Virus record (IMG/VR): IMGVR_UViG_3300045257_000102
Span: 1 to 61,029 of that record
DNA from: a virus
Length of the DNA stretch: 61,029 bases
Direction: 5' to 3' (one strand)
Of the stretch, positions 47,212 through 55,942 are shown piece by piece. The position numbers were made by a program, and so were the translations under genes. The first letter of the stretch is position 1, and each line of letters opens with the position of its first letter. The notes below the pieces were generated by a model. It searched no databases. It was not told where the DNA came from and worked only from the letters and a program-made list of their open reading frames with translations.

Positions 47212-47967
47212 ATGACATTCGTTTTTGATCCATCAACGGATTTCGTCGCAGTCGTCGATGATTTCGTATCGCTGCGGCTCGTACCGCCGCCGGATTTGGT
47301 GGGCTTTGCGATTGCGGATACGAGCGGCGGCGAAGTGTTGGCGGCGGATTCTTCCGGTGGCCTGCCGTTGGCCGATATTGTTGGCGACTACTACGAATAC
47401 GGGAATGCCCCGTCGCTCGGCACAACGATCACACACGCCGTCCGGCAATCGGTAAGCACCAAGGAAGCCGCGGAATCGTTCGGACGCTATCAGTTGGGTG
47501 ACGTGCATTTTAGCTGGCCAATCAGCGAAGGTACGCCACAGCTCGGCGGGGTACTCGTCGATTCTGCTAATGCCGAATGGACGATTCTGGACGTGAACTA
47601 CGAAAGCTTGATGGCGTTGTATCGCGTCACGGCTCGCGACCTGGCAATCACTGGCGGCTTGAATGAACTGGTCACGATCAATCGGCTCGCGACATCCAAG
47701 GACAGCGAAGGGGCAGTCGTCAAGACGCCGATTCTCTACCAGGCCGATGTCAAGGCCAGACTCCAAGAGGAATCGAGCGAACGTGGTCCGCAGTTCGGCC
47801 GGCAATCGGGAACCGTCAACGCCAAATGCTATTTGGCTCAGCAGCTTCTCTTGGACAACAGTTTTCAGATCGTTCGGGCGGACGGCAAGGTTTACGAAGT
47901 CGTGGGCTACGAGTCGCCGGACTCCATTGGCTCGCTTACGGTCATCAACTGCATGAGGCGTCAATAA
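47212..47967 (+). CDS. Head-tail connector-type protein
   Basis: A 251-residue protein. The second half (PQLGGVLVDSANAEWTILDVN, then VTINRLATSKDSEG) resembles phage head-completion/stopper proteins (rough matches to SPP1 gp16-like beta barrels). The first part is hydrophobic-beta. It starts one base after the preceding stop and shares one base with the next gene. Confidence 0.55.
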   Translation: MTFVFDPSTDFVAVVDDFVSLRLVPPPDLVGFAIADTSGGEVLAADSSGGLPLADIVGDYYEYGNAPSLGTTITHAVRQSVSTKEAAESFGRYQLGDVHFSWPISEGTPQLGGVLVDSANAEWTILDVNYESLMALYRVTARDLAITGGLNELVTINRLATSKDSEGAVVKTPILYQADVKARLQEESSERGPQFGRQSGTVNAKCYLAQQLLLDNSFQIVRADGKVYEVVGYESPDSIGSLTVINCMRRQ

Positions 47968-48368
47968 TGGCCGTCGAATGGCACGATCAACGATTCAAGC
48001 AGCTTGTCGCGAAAGCGGCGGCCGAAGGCGTTGCGCGCTGTACGGTGCTCTATCACACGCTCTGCCAGCAGTACGTCGGCAAGAGCAATCCACGCAACCG
48101 CAAGTCTGGCGAATACGATCAGCCCAGCAAGCCGGGAGAACCGCCGCGGAAGCGAACCGGATTCGGCCAGCTCAACGTGGCGATGGAGTTCGACGCTAGC
48201 AAGCCTCGCGGGCGGATCGGCGAAACGGCCAATGCGGCCTACATGATTTACCTGCAATTCAGCACGAAGCATATCGCGGCCCGTCCGTGGCTTGAGCTAC
48301 CGTTGCAACGCGACCGAGCAAACCTCGAACGTGTAGCCCTCTTGGGAATGAAAGAGAAGTTTCAATGA
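47967..48368 (+). CDS. HK97 gp10-like neck or tail-completion protein
   Basis: A 133-residue protein. Its pattern (FKQLVAKAAAEGVARCTVLYH, a charged loop with PGEPPRKRTG, then AAYMIYLQFSTKHIAARPWLELPLQ) matches the HK97 gp10/tail-completion group (GT..I..RPFL). It lies in the expected place before the tail terminator. Coupled by ATGA to the next gene. Confidence 0.75.
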   Translation: MAVEWHDQRFKQLVAKAAAEGVARCTVLYHTLCQQYVGKSNPRNRKSGEYDQPSKPGEPPRKRTGFGQLNVAMEFDASKPRGRIGETANAAYMIYLQFSTKHIAARPWLELPLQRDRANLERVALLGMKEKFQ

Positions 48369-48715
48369 ATAATGCCCATCCCGGACAAGTCGTAGCTTGG
48401 CTCAGTCGCCTCGATGGCGAAGATGCCGCGAAGGTTTATCGAGCGGCCGGCGAAGGCAACGACGCCGATTTACTCGCCGTGGTCAAAGACAAGCTGGCCG
48501 AATTCCCGCCTGTCGATCATCCCGACTCATCCGATCCGTTGGTTCAACACGCATTGATCTCGGACCTGACGGCCCAAGGCTGCGATATGGCGAATTCCAA
48601 TTGGTCGGCGGCAATCTTGCGAATCGGCCGACTCATCAGAAAGCTCGCCGATGAGCAAGAGTCGCCGCCCGAAGCGCCCAAGGAAGAACCGCCGAAAGCC
48701 GAGGCCGCCGTATGA
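48365..48715 (+). CDS. Small helical neck-region protein
   Basis: A 116-residue acidic protein (QVVAWLSRLDGEDAAKVYRA) with a Glu/Pro/Lys-rich tail. It is between two connector genes and coupled to both by ATGA, but no motif is recognised. Confidence 0.6.
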   Translation: MNNAHPGQVVAWLSRLDGEDAAKVYRAAGEGNDADLLAVVKDKLAEFPPVDHPDSSDPLVQHALISDLTAQGCDMANSNWSAAILRIGRLIRKLADEQESPPEAPKEEPPKAEAAV

Positions 48716-49143
48716 GCGCCATCGCCGCGATTCAACAATTCTGGTCCTCGTGCGGGACGCTTACGACGCTCGTTCCGGCGGATCGCGTTTACAGCGGCTC
48801 GCCGCCGTTGAAAGACGAGAACAATGTTGCGATCACGCGGCCTTACGTCAGCATCATGGTTCAGAGCGAATCGGATTGCCAACGCACATCGAGCGGCCGG
48901 CAGGTTTACCGCGAGCAAGTGAAAATCTCGACCTGGCATGATCGCTACGACAAAGCCGTCGAGATTGACGCCGTGATTCGCGACCAGTTCAACCGCCGTG
49001 ACTTTCATTTCGACCGTGGGCGCGTGCTCGATATGAAAAGCAGCGAACGCGAGGACACGCAGGATTCCGACACGCTGATTTGGCAGATTGCCCGGACGTT
49101 TAGCGTCTTGATCGACCTACTTCCCGATAGGGTACTCGTCTAA
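48712..49143 (+). CDS. Tail terminator-like protein
   Basis: A 143-residue protein. The pattern (IQQFWSSCGTLTTLVPADRVYSG start, then YVSIMVQSES, REQVKISTWHDRYDKAVEID) fits the tail-terminator or minor tail protein U/DUF3168 group, which caps the tail tube. It ends with a shared base before the next gene. Confidence 0.7.
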   Translation: MSAIAAIQQFWSSCGTLTTLVPADRVYSGSPPLKDENNVAITRPYVSIMVQSESDCQRTSSGRQVYREQVKISTWHDRYDKAVEIDAVIRDQFNRRDFHFDRGRVLDMKSSEREDTQDSDTLIWQIARTFSVLIDLLPDRVLV

Positions 49144-49658
49144 TGGCCTCGACATTTTCGGGAACGATCAAGAACGTCGTGAGCTGGATCAATACCCAGC
49201 CGCTCAACCCGAGCGGCACGACGGTCGTTGACCAGAATAGCTTTCAATTCTTGGAAGCCTTGACGGACGGTTCTGCCAGCAATCAGGCCCACCAGATTTA
49301 CTACAACACGTACACGACGGCGACGACGGCGAACAACGATCTTGACTTGACCTCGCTATCGCAAACGGTATTCGGCGGAACGCTGACGGTTACGTTCAGC
49401 AAGCTAAGCCTGATTTGGATTGCCAACGCCAACGCCGTCAGCCTCGATCGAGTCGTGTTGCTGGCGAGTGCGACGAACGGCTTCGCGGCATGGGGCAACG
49501 GCGTCACGACTTCGGCGGCTGTCTGCGGCCCCAGCAGCAATTTGCAACTCTCGAATTTCTACGATCCGTGGACCGTGGATGGCACGCACAAGATTTTGCG
49601 AATCAATGTCCCCGGCGCGAACAGCGTCACCTACAACGTCATTTTGATCGGAAGCTAA
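49143..49658 (+). CDS. Tail-region structural protein
   Basis: A 171-residue beta-rich protein (ASTFSGTIKNVVSWINTQP, LSLIWIANANAVSLDRVVLLAS). It directly precedes the tail-tube candidate and may be a second tail protein or a tube adaptor. No family recognised. Confidence 0.55.
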   Translation: MASTFSGTIKNVVSWINTQPLNPSGTTVVDQNSFQFLEALTDGSASNQAHQIYYNTYTTATTANNDLDLTSLSQTVFGGTLTVTFSKLSLIWIANANAVSLDRVVLLASATNGFAAWGNGVTTSAAVCGPSSNLQLSNFYDPWTVDGTHKILRINVPGANSVTYNVILIGS

Positions 49659-49661
49659 GCT

Positions 49662-50048
49662 ATGACCGCGACACTCGAATCCGGCAAAGGCGGCGACGTT
49701 AAGATCGCCTCGACCACGATCGGCGAAGTTCTCCGCTGGACGTTCACCAAGCGAGTGAATTCCAATCGCTTCGGTACATCCGCCTCGGGCGGGTTCAAAC
49801 GCAGCATCGGCGGCGTCAAGGAAGGCAGCGGCACGATTTCCATGAAGTACGACGTTGCCGCCGCAAATACGATTGCCGAAGGTTCGGCGGTTACGCTCAA
49901 GCTCTATCTCGACGCGACGCACTTCTATTCGGTGCCGTCTCTCGTGACCTCATGTCAGGCGATGGTTGACATGGATACCGGGGATGCCATCGGTTCCGAG
50001 TTCTCATTCGACACGGACGGGGCTTGGGCAGAACCCACGTTGCCATAA
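49662..50048 (+). CDS. Tail tube protein, candidate
   Basis: A 128-residue protein: ATLESGKGGDVKIASTTIGEV, then GTISMKYDVAAANTIAEGSAVTL and a C-terminal strand. The size and the location just upstream of the tail chaperone indicate the major tail tube subunit, a beta-sandwich. It is short for a tail-tube protein, so a minor tube role is possible. Confidence 0.6.
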   Translation: MTATLESGKGGDVKIASTTIGEVLRWTFTKRVNSNRFGTSASGGFKRSIGGVKEGSGTISMKYDVAAANTIAEGSAVTLKLYLDATHFYSVPSLVTSCQAMVDMDTGDAIGSEFSFDTDGAWAEPTLP

Positions 50049-50067
50049 TGGTAGGGACAATGCGCGC

Positions 50068-50604
50068 ATGGATAATCTTCTCGACTTGCTGCCGCCGTCG
50101 AAATCCTTCACGGTCGAAGGACGTACCTTCTCTCTGACCGCGCTCCGCGTCAAAGACTACGCGGCGATGAGCGCCCATCTCTTAGAAACGCGGCCACGAC
50201 TGGAAGATGTCTTGCCGAAGATTTTGGCGGCCTGCCCGGACCAAGAGACGAAGAATCACGTCGCCGGCGCCGCGTTCGTCAAAGCTCTTCGCGGGCATTG
50301 CGTGCCGCACGAGGAAGTCATGGAGTGGATCGCCTTGACGCACGAGGGGCGGGCGTGGTCGTGGTGGCTGGGCATGAAGCACGGTACGCCGGACATGACG
50401 CTAGAGCAAGCCGAAACGATTCTGGCCCATCTCGACGAACGCGACCGCTTGGAAGCTCAGCGGATTAAAGACGCGGTGCCCGAGACCCCCTTGGGAAACT
50501 CCCCTGGGCCGGGAGCGGAGAACGACGCCCCTGGCCCTGGCGAAAAATCTTCCGCAAGCTCGGCAAGGAATTCGGATTCACAGCCGGAGAGATCGGCGGC
50601 ATGA
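50068..50604 (+). CDS. Tail assembly chaperone, short form
   Basis: A 178-residue helical protein (LDLLPPSKSFTVEGRTFSLTALRV, VAGAAFVKALRGHCVPHEEV) in the usual place of lambda gpG between tube and tape measure. Its C-terminus is low-complexity (SPGPGAENDAPGPGEKSS). The -1 frame beyond 50547 stays open and reads like a conserved chaperone extension. Slippery candidates are CCCCC (50486-50490) and AAAAA (50543-50547). Confidence 0.75.
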   Translation: MDNLLDLLPPSKSFTVEGRTFSLTALRVKDYAAMSAHLLETRPRLEDVLPKILAACPDQETKNHVAGAAFVKALRGHCVPHEEVMEWIALTHEGRAWSWWLGMKHGTPDMTLEQAETILAHLDERDRLEAQRIKDAVPETPLGNSPGPGAENDAPGPGEKSSASSARNSDSQPERSAA

Positions 50605-50759
50605 CGCTCGGGCAAGTCGTCGTCTATTACTCCGAACTGGCCGATAGCGGGGACCGCGTGGCAATGAGCGACTCGGATCAAAAGGCATTCAGTGCCAGAC
50701 GCAAGGGCGAACGGCGGCGGTGGACTCAATACGCAATGGAGAGGTGGGGAAATGGCTGA
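50547..50759 (+). CDS. Tail chaperone -1 frameshift extension (gpGT-like)
   Basis: The -1 frame reads IFRKLGKEFGFTAGEIGG, then MTLGQVVVYYSELADSGD to a stop at 50759. This matches the helical T domain of gpGT proteins, which bridges chaperone and tape measure. Fusion to the upstream frame by slippage at AAAAA (after GAA AAA) is the likeliest route; an independent start at ATG 50601 (ATGA overlap with the short form) is the alternative. It overlaps the tape measure gene by 8 bases. Confidence 0.7.
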   Translation: MFRKLGKEFGFTAGEIGGMTLGQVVVYYSELADSGDRVAMSDSDQKAFSARRKGERRRWTQYAMERWGNG

Positions 50760-51954
50760 CCAGAAGATTGCCGGCGCCTACGTCGAAATCTACCAGAAGG
50801 GCGCTGAGAAAGTCGCTCCTGTTGTCCAGCGAATGAAGGAAGACGTAAATCGCGTCTTGCCAGTAGAAGACACCGGCCATCTCGAAAAGGTTCTCTTCGG
50901 TAGACATGGCAGCGCGGGCATCGAGCGCAGTCTACTTCACACGGTCGGCCACCTGGGCCGAATGTTTGGGTCTGGCGGCTTGTTCGCTCTCGGTGCTGGG
51001 CTAGGAATCCAGCTTGGCGAGTCTCTATTCAAGACGGCCATTGGCTTCGACAAAACGGCGGCAGCGGCAGACTTAGCGGCCAAGAAATTAGAAACATTTA
51101 ATAAGACGAATGAAAAGGCCATCGAACTATCTCAACAGGCTGAGAGAGCGTCCGTTGCCGCAAAAGGCGCTCTGTTATTCGGTGGAAGCCCAAGTGCCGT
51201 GGACAAAACGACCGAAGCAATCAATAAGAAAATGGCGACCGCCGAAGAGCTTAGATCGTCGGCGGCACGAGTGAGATCTACGCCCGAAGAAATAGAAAGA
51301 ATGCTTACAGGAGTACAAAAAGGTGAGTTCGGGCCGGGAGCGGAAGGCGCTCGCAAGGGCATCCAATCGTTGCAAGAGGGATTAGGCCAGCGTCAGAAGC
51401 AACTCCGAGACCAAGCTGATGAAGAAGAACACAAGGCCCGCGTGCTCCGCAATCAACAGGTAATTAGAGAATTGATACCGCCGATCGGTGGACTCGGCAG
51501 CGTCGCTGGTAGCATGGCTGATTTTGGCCAACGATTGTTCGGTGCTGCTCATGGTCCGGTAGCTCTCGGCATAAACGCCTTACAGAATCAACTCGGCGGC
51601 AATCCCTTGCAACAACAGTTAAACGCCGCTCGGCTACCGAATCTGGCCGCCGGCTTTGATCGCCGAAATGTATTTGATATTCAGAAACTATCCGTAGATG
51701 AATTAGAAAAGCGAGGTGCACAACTTCAGGCAAGAACTTTTAACTTGTCAGAACGAGAGCACAACTTTCAAGGTCGTTCTGGCGGCGCGACGGATATCGG
51801 CAGTATCGGTGCTCAGATTCAGGCGGCTATTCTCGATTCGCCGTTTGAGCGTGAATGGATGGAAATCGACAAAGAGCAGAGAGACCTGCTCAAAGAAATC
51901 GCTAGACGTGGACCCGGCGCACCAGCCGTCGCTGTCGTGGCCCCGAACCGATGA
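50752..51954 (+). CDS. Tail tape measure protein
   Basis: A 400-residue protein with a hydrophobic glycine-rich segment (about 62-90, GRMFGSGGLFALGAGLGIQLG) and long helices (LGQRQKQLRDQADEEEHKARVL). At about 0.15 nm per residue a straight helix gives a tail near 60 nm, short for a siphovirus. It starts inside the frameshift frame's end and stops one base before a minus-strand gene. The length prediction is established practice for tape measure proteins; the value is an estimate. Confidence 0.75.
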   Translation: MADQKIAGAYVEIYQKGAEKVAPVVQRMKEDVNRVLPVEDTGHLEKVLFGRHGSAGIERSLLHTVGHLGRMFGSGGLFALGAGLGIQLGESLFKTAIGFDKTAAAADLAAKKLETFNKTNEKAIELSQQAERASVAAKGALLFGGSPSAVDKTTEAINKKMATAEELRSSAARVRSTPEEIERMLTGVQKGEFGPGAEGARKGIQSLQEGLGQRQKQLRDQADEEEHKARVLRNQQVIRELIPPIGGLGSVAGSMADFGQRLFGAAHGPVALGINALQNQLGGNPLQQQLNAARLPNLAAGFDRRNVFDIQKLSVDELEKRGAQLQARTFNLSEREHNFQGRSGGATDIGSIGAQIQAAILDSPFEREWMEIDKEQRDLLKEIARRGPGAPAVAVVAPNR

Positions 51955-51955
51955 A

Positions 51956-52237
51956 TCAGTTTTTAGGTTTTGTGTCGCTGAAGTATTCCTGTATTTCCTT
52001 GTCCGTTTTTGGCGGCTGAGCATGCAACAATCTCTCGCTTCCCTCCAGATATTTTCGACTCTCTTCGGCCGCCATAGATGCCTTGTCGGCGGCCTCGCTC
52101 GCTTCCTTGTAGCGTTGCAGCCCACGCTCTTCAGCAGTCGGCTGATGAGGCGGAGACGTATTGACCGCGATGACGATCCCCACAACCAGCAACGCTGCGA
52201 GCAGGGCCGCGACAGACGCGAGTAGGATTTTGTTCAT
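51956..52237 (-). CDS. Minus-strand membrane-anchored protein, moron candidate
   Basis: A 93-residue protein with one membrane helix near the start (ILLASVAALLAALLVVGIVIAV) and a charged helical exterior (YKEASEAADKASMAAEESRKYL). Start 52237 has AAAGG nine bases upstream; 52246 is in frame. It lies opposite in strand to all its tail-gene neighbours, ends convergent to the tape measure gene, and is divergent from 52288. This is the typical arrangement of a moron expressed in the lysogen; superinfection exclusion is a reasonable guess. No matching promoter is clear. Confidence 0.65.
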   Translation of the reverse strand: MNKILLASVAALLAALLVVGIVIAVNTSPPHQPTAEERGLQRYKEASEAADKASMAAEESRKYLEGSERLLHAQPPKTDKEIQEYFSDTKPKN

Positions 52238-52287
52238 GTTTTCCATGCCTTTAGCCTAAGCCTGCCCAAGTTACGCCCGCAAGCTGT

Positions 52288-53202
52288 ATGTCCATATACC
52301 TAGAGGAAGTCTTTGCCAAGCTCTCAGTAGACGACGGAGGTGTCGTCGGGCAAAGGGTTTTCATCATGGCCTGGACCGACGTTTCGGACTTTTTCGCGCT
52401 CATGTACGGGGCTTATACGAACAACAGCGGGCAGGTCGTCGTCACGGCCCCGCAGCATTGGCCGGGAATCAACGGCCTCTACGTTCGCGGGCTGGACGCC
52501 GAACCGCAAGACCCCAGCTCGCCGTTCGGCAATCAGACCTATCAGCAAATCACGTCTAACCAGGTCGTAGACTTCACGCTGCCGACCTTCCCAAATCAGG
52601 GCTACACCGGCAAGCCGTGCGGTGCGCGCGTCACGGTCATCTACCGGCCGTTTGCGCCCAACGGTACGCCGGACGGCAAACCAGACGTGCCCAATGGGAC
52701 GTTCTTGGATTACGAAAGCGAATCGACCGAGACGGCGTTGCCCGTGCCGGGACGGTATCTGGAGTGGTCCGCCGATCATGTCCAACTACCGCATGACGTG
52801 ACCGCGCCCGTGCCGATCTACAACGAAGAAATTAGGCTAACGTGGCATCGCGTGACGAAGCCGCCATTCACGGCCATGCGAGCACTCAAGGGTTGCGTCA
52901 ATGAAAATCTGTTCTGCAATCACAAACAGCAAAACGTGATTTATCTTGGCGGGAACGTCGCGCAGGAATTCCAAATCGGCAACACGATTCTCTACACCGT
53001 ATCGCACCGCTTTCGCGCCGAAGAGAAACCAGGCACGGCCTCCGGCGGTCACGTCTATGGTCCAAACTTCATGTATCGCAAAGACGTGACGGGCGAGAAT
53101 TGGCAGATAGCTCAAAACGTAGGAAGCCACAAAGTCATCTTTCCCTACGACACGGACCAGACGACCAACGGCTTCGATGACCTCTTTGCCTACGAGCCGT
53201 AA
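52288..53202 (+). CDS. Distal tail structural protein
   Basis: A 304-residue beta-rich protein placed directly after the tape measure, where distal-tail proteins sit. Elements include SIYLEEVFAKLSV, FALMYGAYTNNSGQVVV and RYLEWSADHVQLPHD. The sequence is not recognised further. It ends where the next gene starts with no gap. Confidence 0.6.
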   Translation: MSIYLEEVFAKLSVDDGGVVGQRVFIMAWTDVSDFFALMYGAYTNNSGQVVVTAPQHWPGINGLYVRGLDAEPQDPSSPFGNQTYQQITSNQVVDFTLPTFPNQGYTGKPCGARVTVIYRPFAPNGTPDGKPDVPNGTFLDYESESTETALPVPGRYLEWSADHVQLPHDVTAPVPIYNEEIRLTWHRVTKPPFTAMRALKGCVNENLFCNHKQQNVIYLGGNVAQEFQIGNTILYTVSHRFRAEEKPGTASGGHVYGPNFMYRKDVTGENWQIAQNVGSHKVIFPYDTDQTTNGFDDLFAYEP

Positions 53203-55221
53203 ATGCCCCTGCGACCGCTCAAAGCCGGCGAACCGATTACCGAAGATTGGATTGCCGACCTCGTAGACGCCGTGGCGCAGGCGCTGACCGTCCGCGGGGC
53301 TGGCGGTCTCGCCGTTACCCGCAGCGGCAACGGCATCACGATCCGCAACGACAAGCCGACGGAATTTGCGCTCGTCGAATTGAACGATACGATCGAGGAG
53401 AACGACAAGGACAAAGAAGCCGACCTCTTCACTTACGACCACACAATGACCGATCCGTGGAGCGACACGAACGACGTGCTGCCGCTGATTAGCGACCCGG
53501 ATCAAGGACTGCGGCTGGAAGGCGAGCGGCATCTACTCTACCACAATCCGTCGGCTGGGCAGTGGCATCCGATTCCCGACAACCAGCTCCAGTTCGGGAA
53601 AATCTATGCCCAGCCCGGCGGCGCCGGCCAAGCCTACGACATCGAAGTTTGGAAAGTCACTTCGACGAATACGCCACCCGCTTCACAGACCACGGCGACT
53701 TCGACCTATCACGTCTACGCCTACCAGTGGGGCAATCAAAGCCTACAGAACGGAACGCAGGTATTTATTTGGAAACATCGGCAATCGAAGCTGTGGGTCT
53801 TCGCACCGGGCGGAACGGGTACAACAGCACTCGGGACCGTCACAACTAAGATTACCGCCGGGACCGGCTTCGGCGGCACGAACGGCACGGGCGTCGTTGA
53901 ACTCTACAACATCAACGGTGTTGACCTTACTACGAATGTCACGGTCACAAACCCCCAGCCATACCCTTACGAGGTTGGCAGTACGATCCGTTTGCTGTTT
54001 GATTCGGCAACGAGTCAATGGTATCCGCTCGACTGGCAAATCCCGATGTTGGGGTACTACATCGGTACTTCGCTGCCAGTCGGAACGACCGGCACGTTTA
54101 CGCTTCTCGACGATCAATTCAACACGCTCAGTACGCTTGCCGGCGTCCGCGCACTCTCGACGATTGCCCGCAAGCAAATGTGCATCATCTTTGGGAGTTT
54201 TCCCAACGCCGAGTTTGTTGCCGTACCATTTAACACTCCACTCATCGCGCAAGCGACCGCGGCAATCGTCTATCAGACGACGGGCACGGTCAACGTCAAG
54301 CGGTCGGACTTGACCGATCCGACCGGCGGCGTCACGGGCATTACGGCCCTGGCGTTCTATCGGACGATTGCCAAGAACGAATACTGTTTGGTGTGGTGGG
54401 ATTATTACGAGGGGGTATTCTACGCTTCGCCGCTGAACGCCGTACTGCTCGGCCAGTTCACGGCGTCGATTTCCGTGTCTGCCGGCTCAACGGGAACTGT
54501 CGAGTTGTTCAAGCCAAATACGGCTGGCGCTGCCCCCGTCGATCTCTCAACCTCGATCTCCAACGTCCGGGCCGTTGTCGATTGGTCGAAGTATGATTTT
54601 CTGTGGCTCGTATGGGACTCGAATAATAGCGAGTTCTACGGGCTACCACTCGACCGACCGTTACGGGGAAAGCCGACCGCAAATATTCTCCTTGGAAACA
54701 CGGGGAGCGTCGCAATCTACGATTCGACCACAGGCGCGCCGGTTGCAACCGGAGATAGCGTTACCGTATCGGCAGCCTTTTGCGATTTGTATAAAACTCA
54801 ATTCTGCCTGGTCGCTTGGGATTGGAAGCTACACCATTTCTACGCAACTCCAATCTCGCCGACAAAAGCACGCTTCGTTTGGGTTCGTTTACTCGGCACA
54901 CTGGATGCGGATACTTCCACCTTCAGTTGCAGTAGTACACTTGAAGATTTTGGAGATGGAAGTCAGCCTAGTGGTCCGACCATCATCCTGCCACCTCCAG
55001 GAGACATGAAAGGCAGTGCCGATGACTATTGCTTTGCTGTCTATGATCCGGCGAACGATCAATATGTGGCCGCAGTTATCTTGACGTTGCAAACTGTCGT
55101 CACGGACGTTCAATGGGACGGGACTGCGCACAAGCTACAGAAAAAAACGAGACAAGTAGCTGTTTGTCAGTTTGGCGCGGTATCCGCTTGGACGGACATC
55201 GACGCCGCGACGACGTGTTGA
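53203..55221 (+). CDS. Repeat-built tail fibre or baseplate protein
   Basis: A 672-residue protein. The N-terminal part (KAGEPITEDWIADLVDAV, then ITIRND) is typical of phage proteins that attach to the tail. From about residue 187 it carries six similar units of about 65-75 residues, each with a hydrophobic strand, a W/F, and FYA/SP-like end: VFIWKHRQSKLWVF, LLFDSATSQWYP, IIFGSFPNAEFVAVP, LVWWDYYEGVFYASP, LVWDSNNSEFYGLP and LVAWDWKLHHFYATP. This looks like a beta-repeat shaft or adhesin. Confidence 0.7.
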   Translation: MPLRPLKAGEPITEDWIADLVDAVAQALTVRGAGGLAVTRSGNGITIRNDKPTEFALVELNDTIEENDKDKEADLFTYDHTMTDPWSDTNDVLPLISDPDQGLRLEGERHLLYHNPSAGQWHPIPDNQLQFGKIYAQPGGAGQAYDIEVWKVTSTNTPPASQTTATSTYHVYAYQWGNQSLQNGTQVFIWKHRQSKLWVFAPGGTGTTALGTVTTKITAGTGFGGTNGTGVVELYNINGVDLTTNVTVTNPQPYPYEVGSTIRLLFDSATSQWYPLDWQIPMLGYYIGTSLPVGTTGTFTLLDDQFNTLSTLAGVRALSTIARKQMCIIFGSFPNAEFVAVPFNTPLIAQATAAIVYQTTGTVNVKRSDLTDPTGGVTGITALAFYRTIAKNEYCLVWWDYYEGVFYASPLNAVLLGQFTASISVSAGSTGTVELFKPNTAGAAPVDLSTSISNVRAVVDWSKYDFLWLVWDSNNSEFYGLPLDRPLRGKPTANILLGNTGSVAIYDSTTGAPVATGDSVTVSAAFCDLYKTQFCLVAWDWKLHHFYATPISPTKARFVWVRLLGTLDADTSTFSCSSTLEDFGDGSQPSGPTIILPPPGDMKGSADDYCFAVYDPANDQYVAAVILTLQTVVTDVQWDGTAHKLQKKTRQVAVCQFGAVSAWTDIDAATTC

Positions 55222-55245
55222 CATAGAAAACAGTCGTAGTATGCT
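55218..55245 (+). promoter_or_regulatory. Sigma-70-like promoter for the AP2-HNH gene
   Basis: A perfect TTGACA (55218-55223), a 16-base spacer and TATGCT (55240-55245). It lies across the stop of the tail gene and 35 bases before the start at 55280. Confidence 0.65.
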
Positions 55246-55279
55246 ATAGCCATTCACCTTTAAACTAGGAGTAATGGCT

Positions 55280-55942
55280 ATGAAGTTTATTGCAGGCGGA
55301 AAACCACCAACAAATGATTTGACCGGGCGGCGGTTCGGTAGATTGGTCGTTGTTGGATTTGCGGGACGTAGTTGTCACGGCCACATTTATTTCGACGCAA
55401 TTTGCGACTGCGGGGAAAAAACCGTATCGCTGGCTAACACATTGCGGAACGGACAGTCCCAGTCGTGCGGGTGTCTTAGGCTCGAACGGATAACTACGCA
55501 TGACGGTACACAGACGCCGGAATTTGCCGTGTGGTGTGGAATGCTCAACCGTTGCCGAAATTCGAATGCCGCGAATTTTGACCGCTATGGTGGCAAAGGA
55601 ATCCGCGTATGCGAGCGATGGGATTTGTTTGAGACTTTTCTTGCGGACATGGGACCGCGACCATCGCCGAGACATTCGATAGATCGGTTTCCAGATGCGA
55701 ATGGAAACTACGAGCCCGGCAATTGCAGATGGGCGACTCCTAGCGAGCAAGCCGAAAACAGAAGTACAACAAAACGCTTTGTCATCGACGGCATCGAAAG
55801 AACATTGCCCAGTTTAATTCGAGAACGCGGCCTGAGTCGCGATATGGTTTACAATCGCCTTCGCCGAGGCGAGTCGATTGAAATGGCCCTCAGACCGCAG
55901 GAGCGTCTAGCACGGCGCAAAGGCCAGAAGGTGACATGCTAG
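55280..55942 (+). CDS. AP2/HNH-type mobile nuclease in the tail region
   Basis: A 220-residue protein of a widespread phage family: DLTGRRFGRLVVVG start, CDCGEKTVSL and SCGCL metal sites, then AVWCGMLNRCRNS, YGGKGIRVCERW, a DMGPRPSPRHSIDRF block and NCRWATPSEQAENR. The last part resembles an HNH-like core. Start 55280 is preferred over 55274 because AGGAG then lies 8 bases upstream. It has its own promoter and interrupts the tail genes, which suggests a mobile insertion. Confidence 0.75.
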   Translation: MKFIAGGKPPTNDLTGRRFGRLVVVGFAGRSCHGHIYFDAICDCGEKTVSLANTLRNGQSQSCGCLRLERITTHDGTQTPEFAVWCGMLNRCRNSNAANFDRYGGKGIRVCERWDLFETFLADMGPRPSPRHSIDRFPDANGNYEPGNCRWATPSEQAENRSTTKRFVIDGIERTLPSLIRERGLSRDMVYNRLRRGESIEMALRPQERLARRKGQKVTC

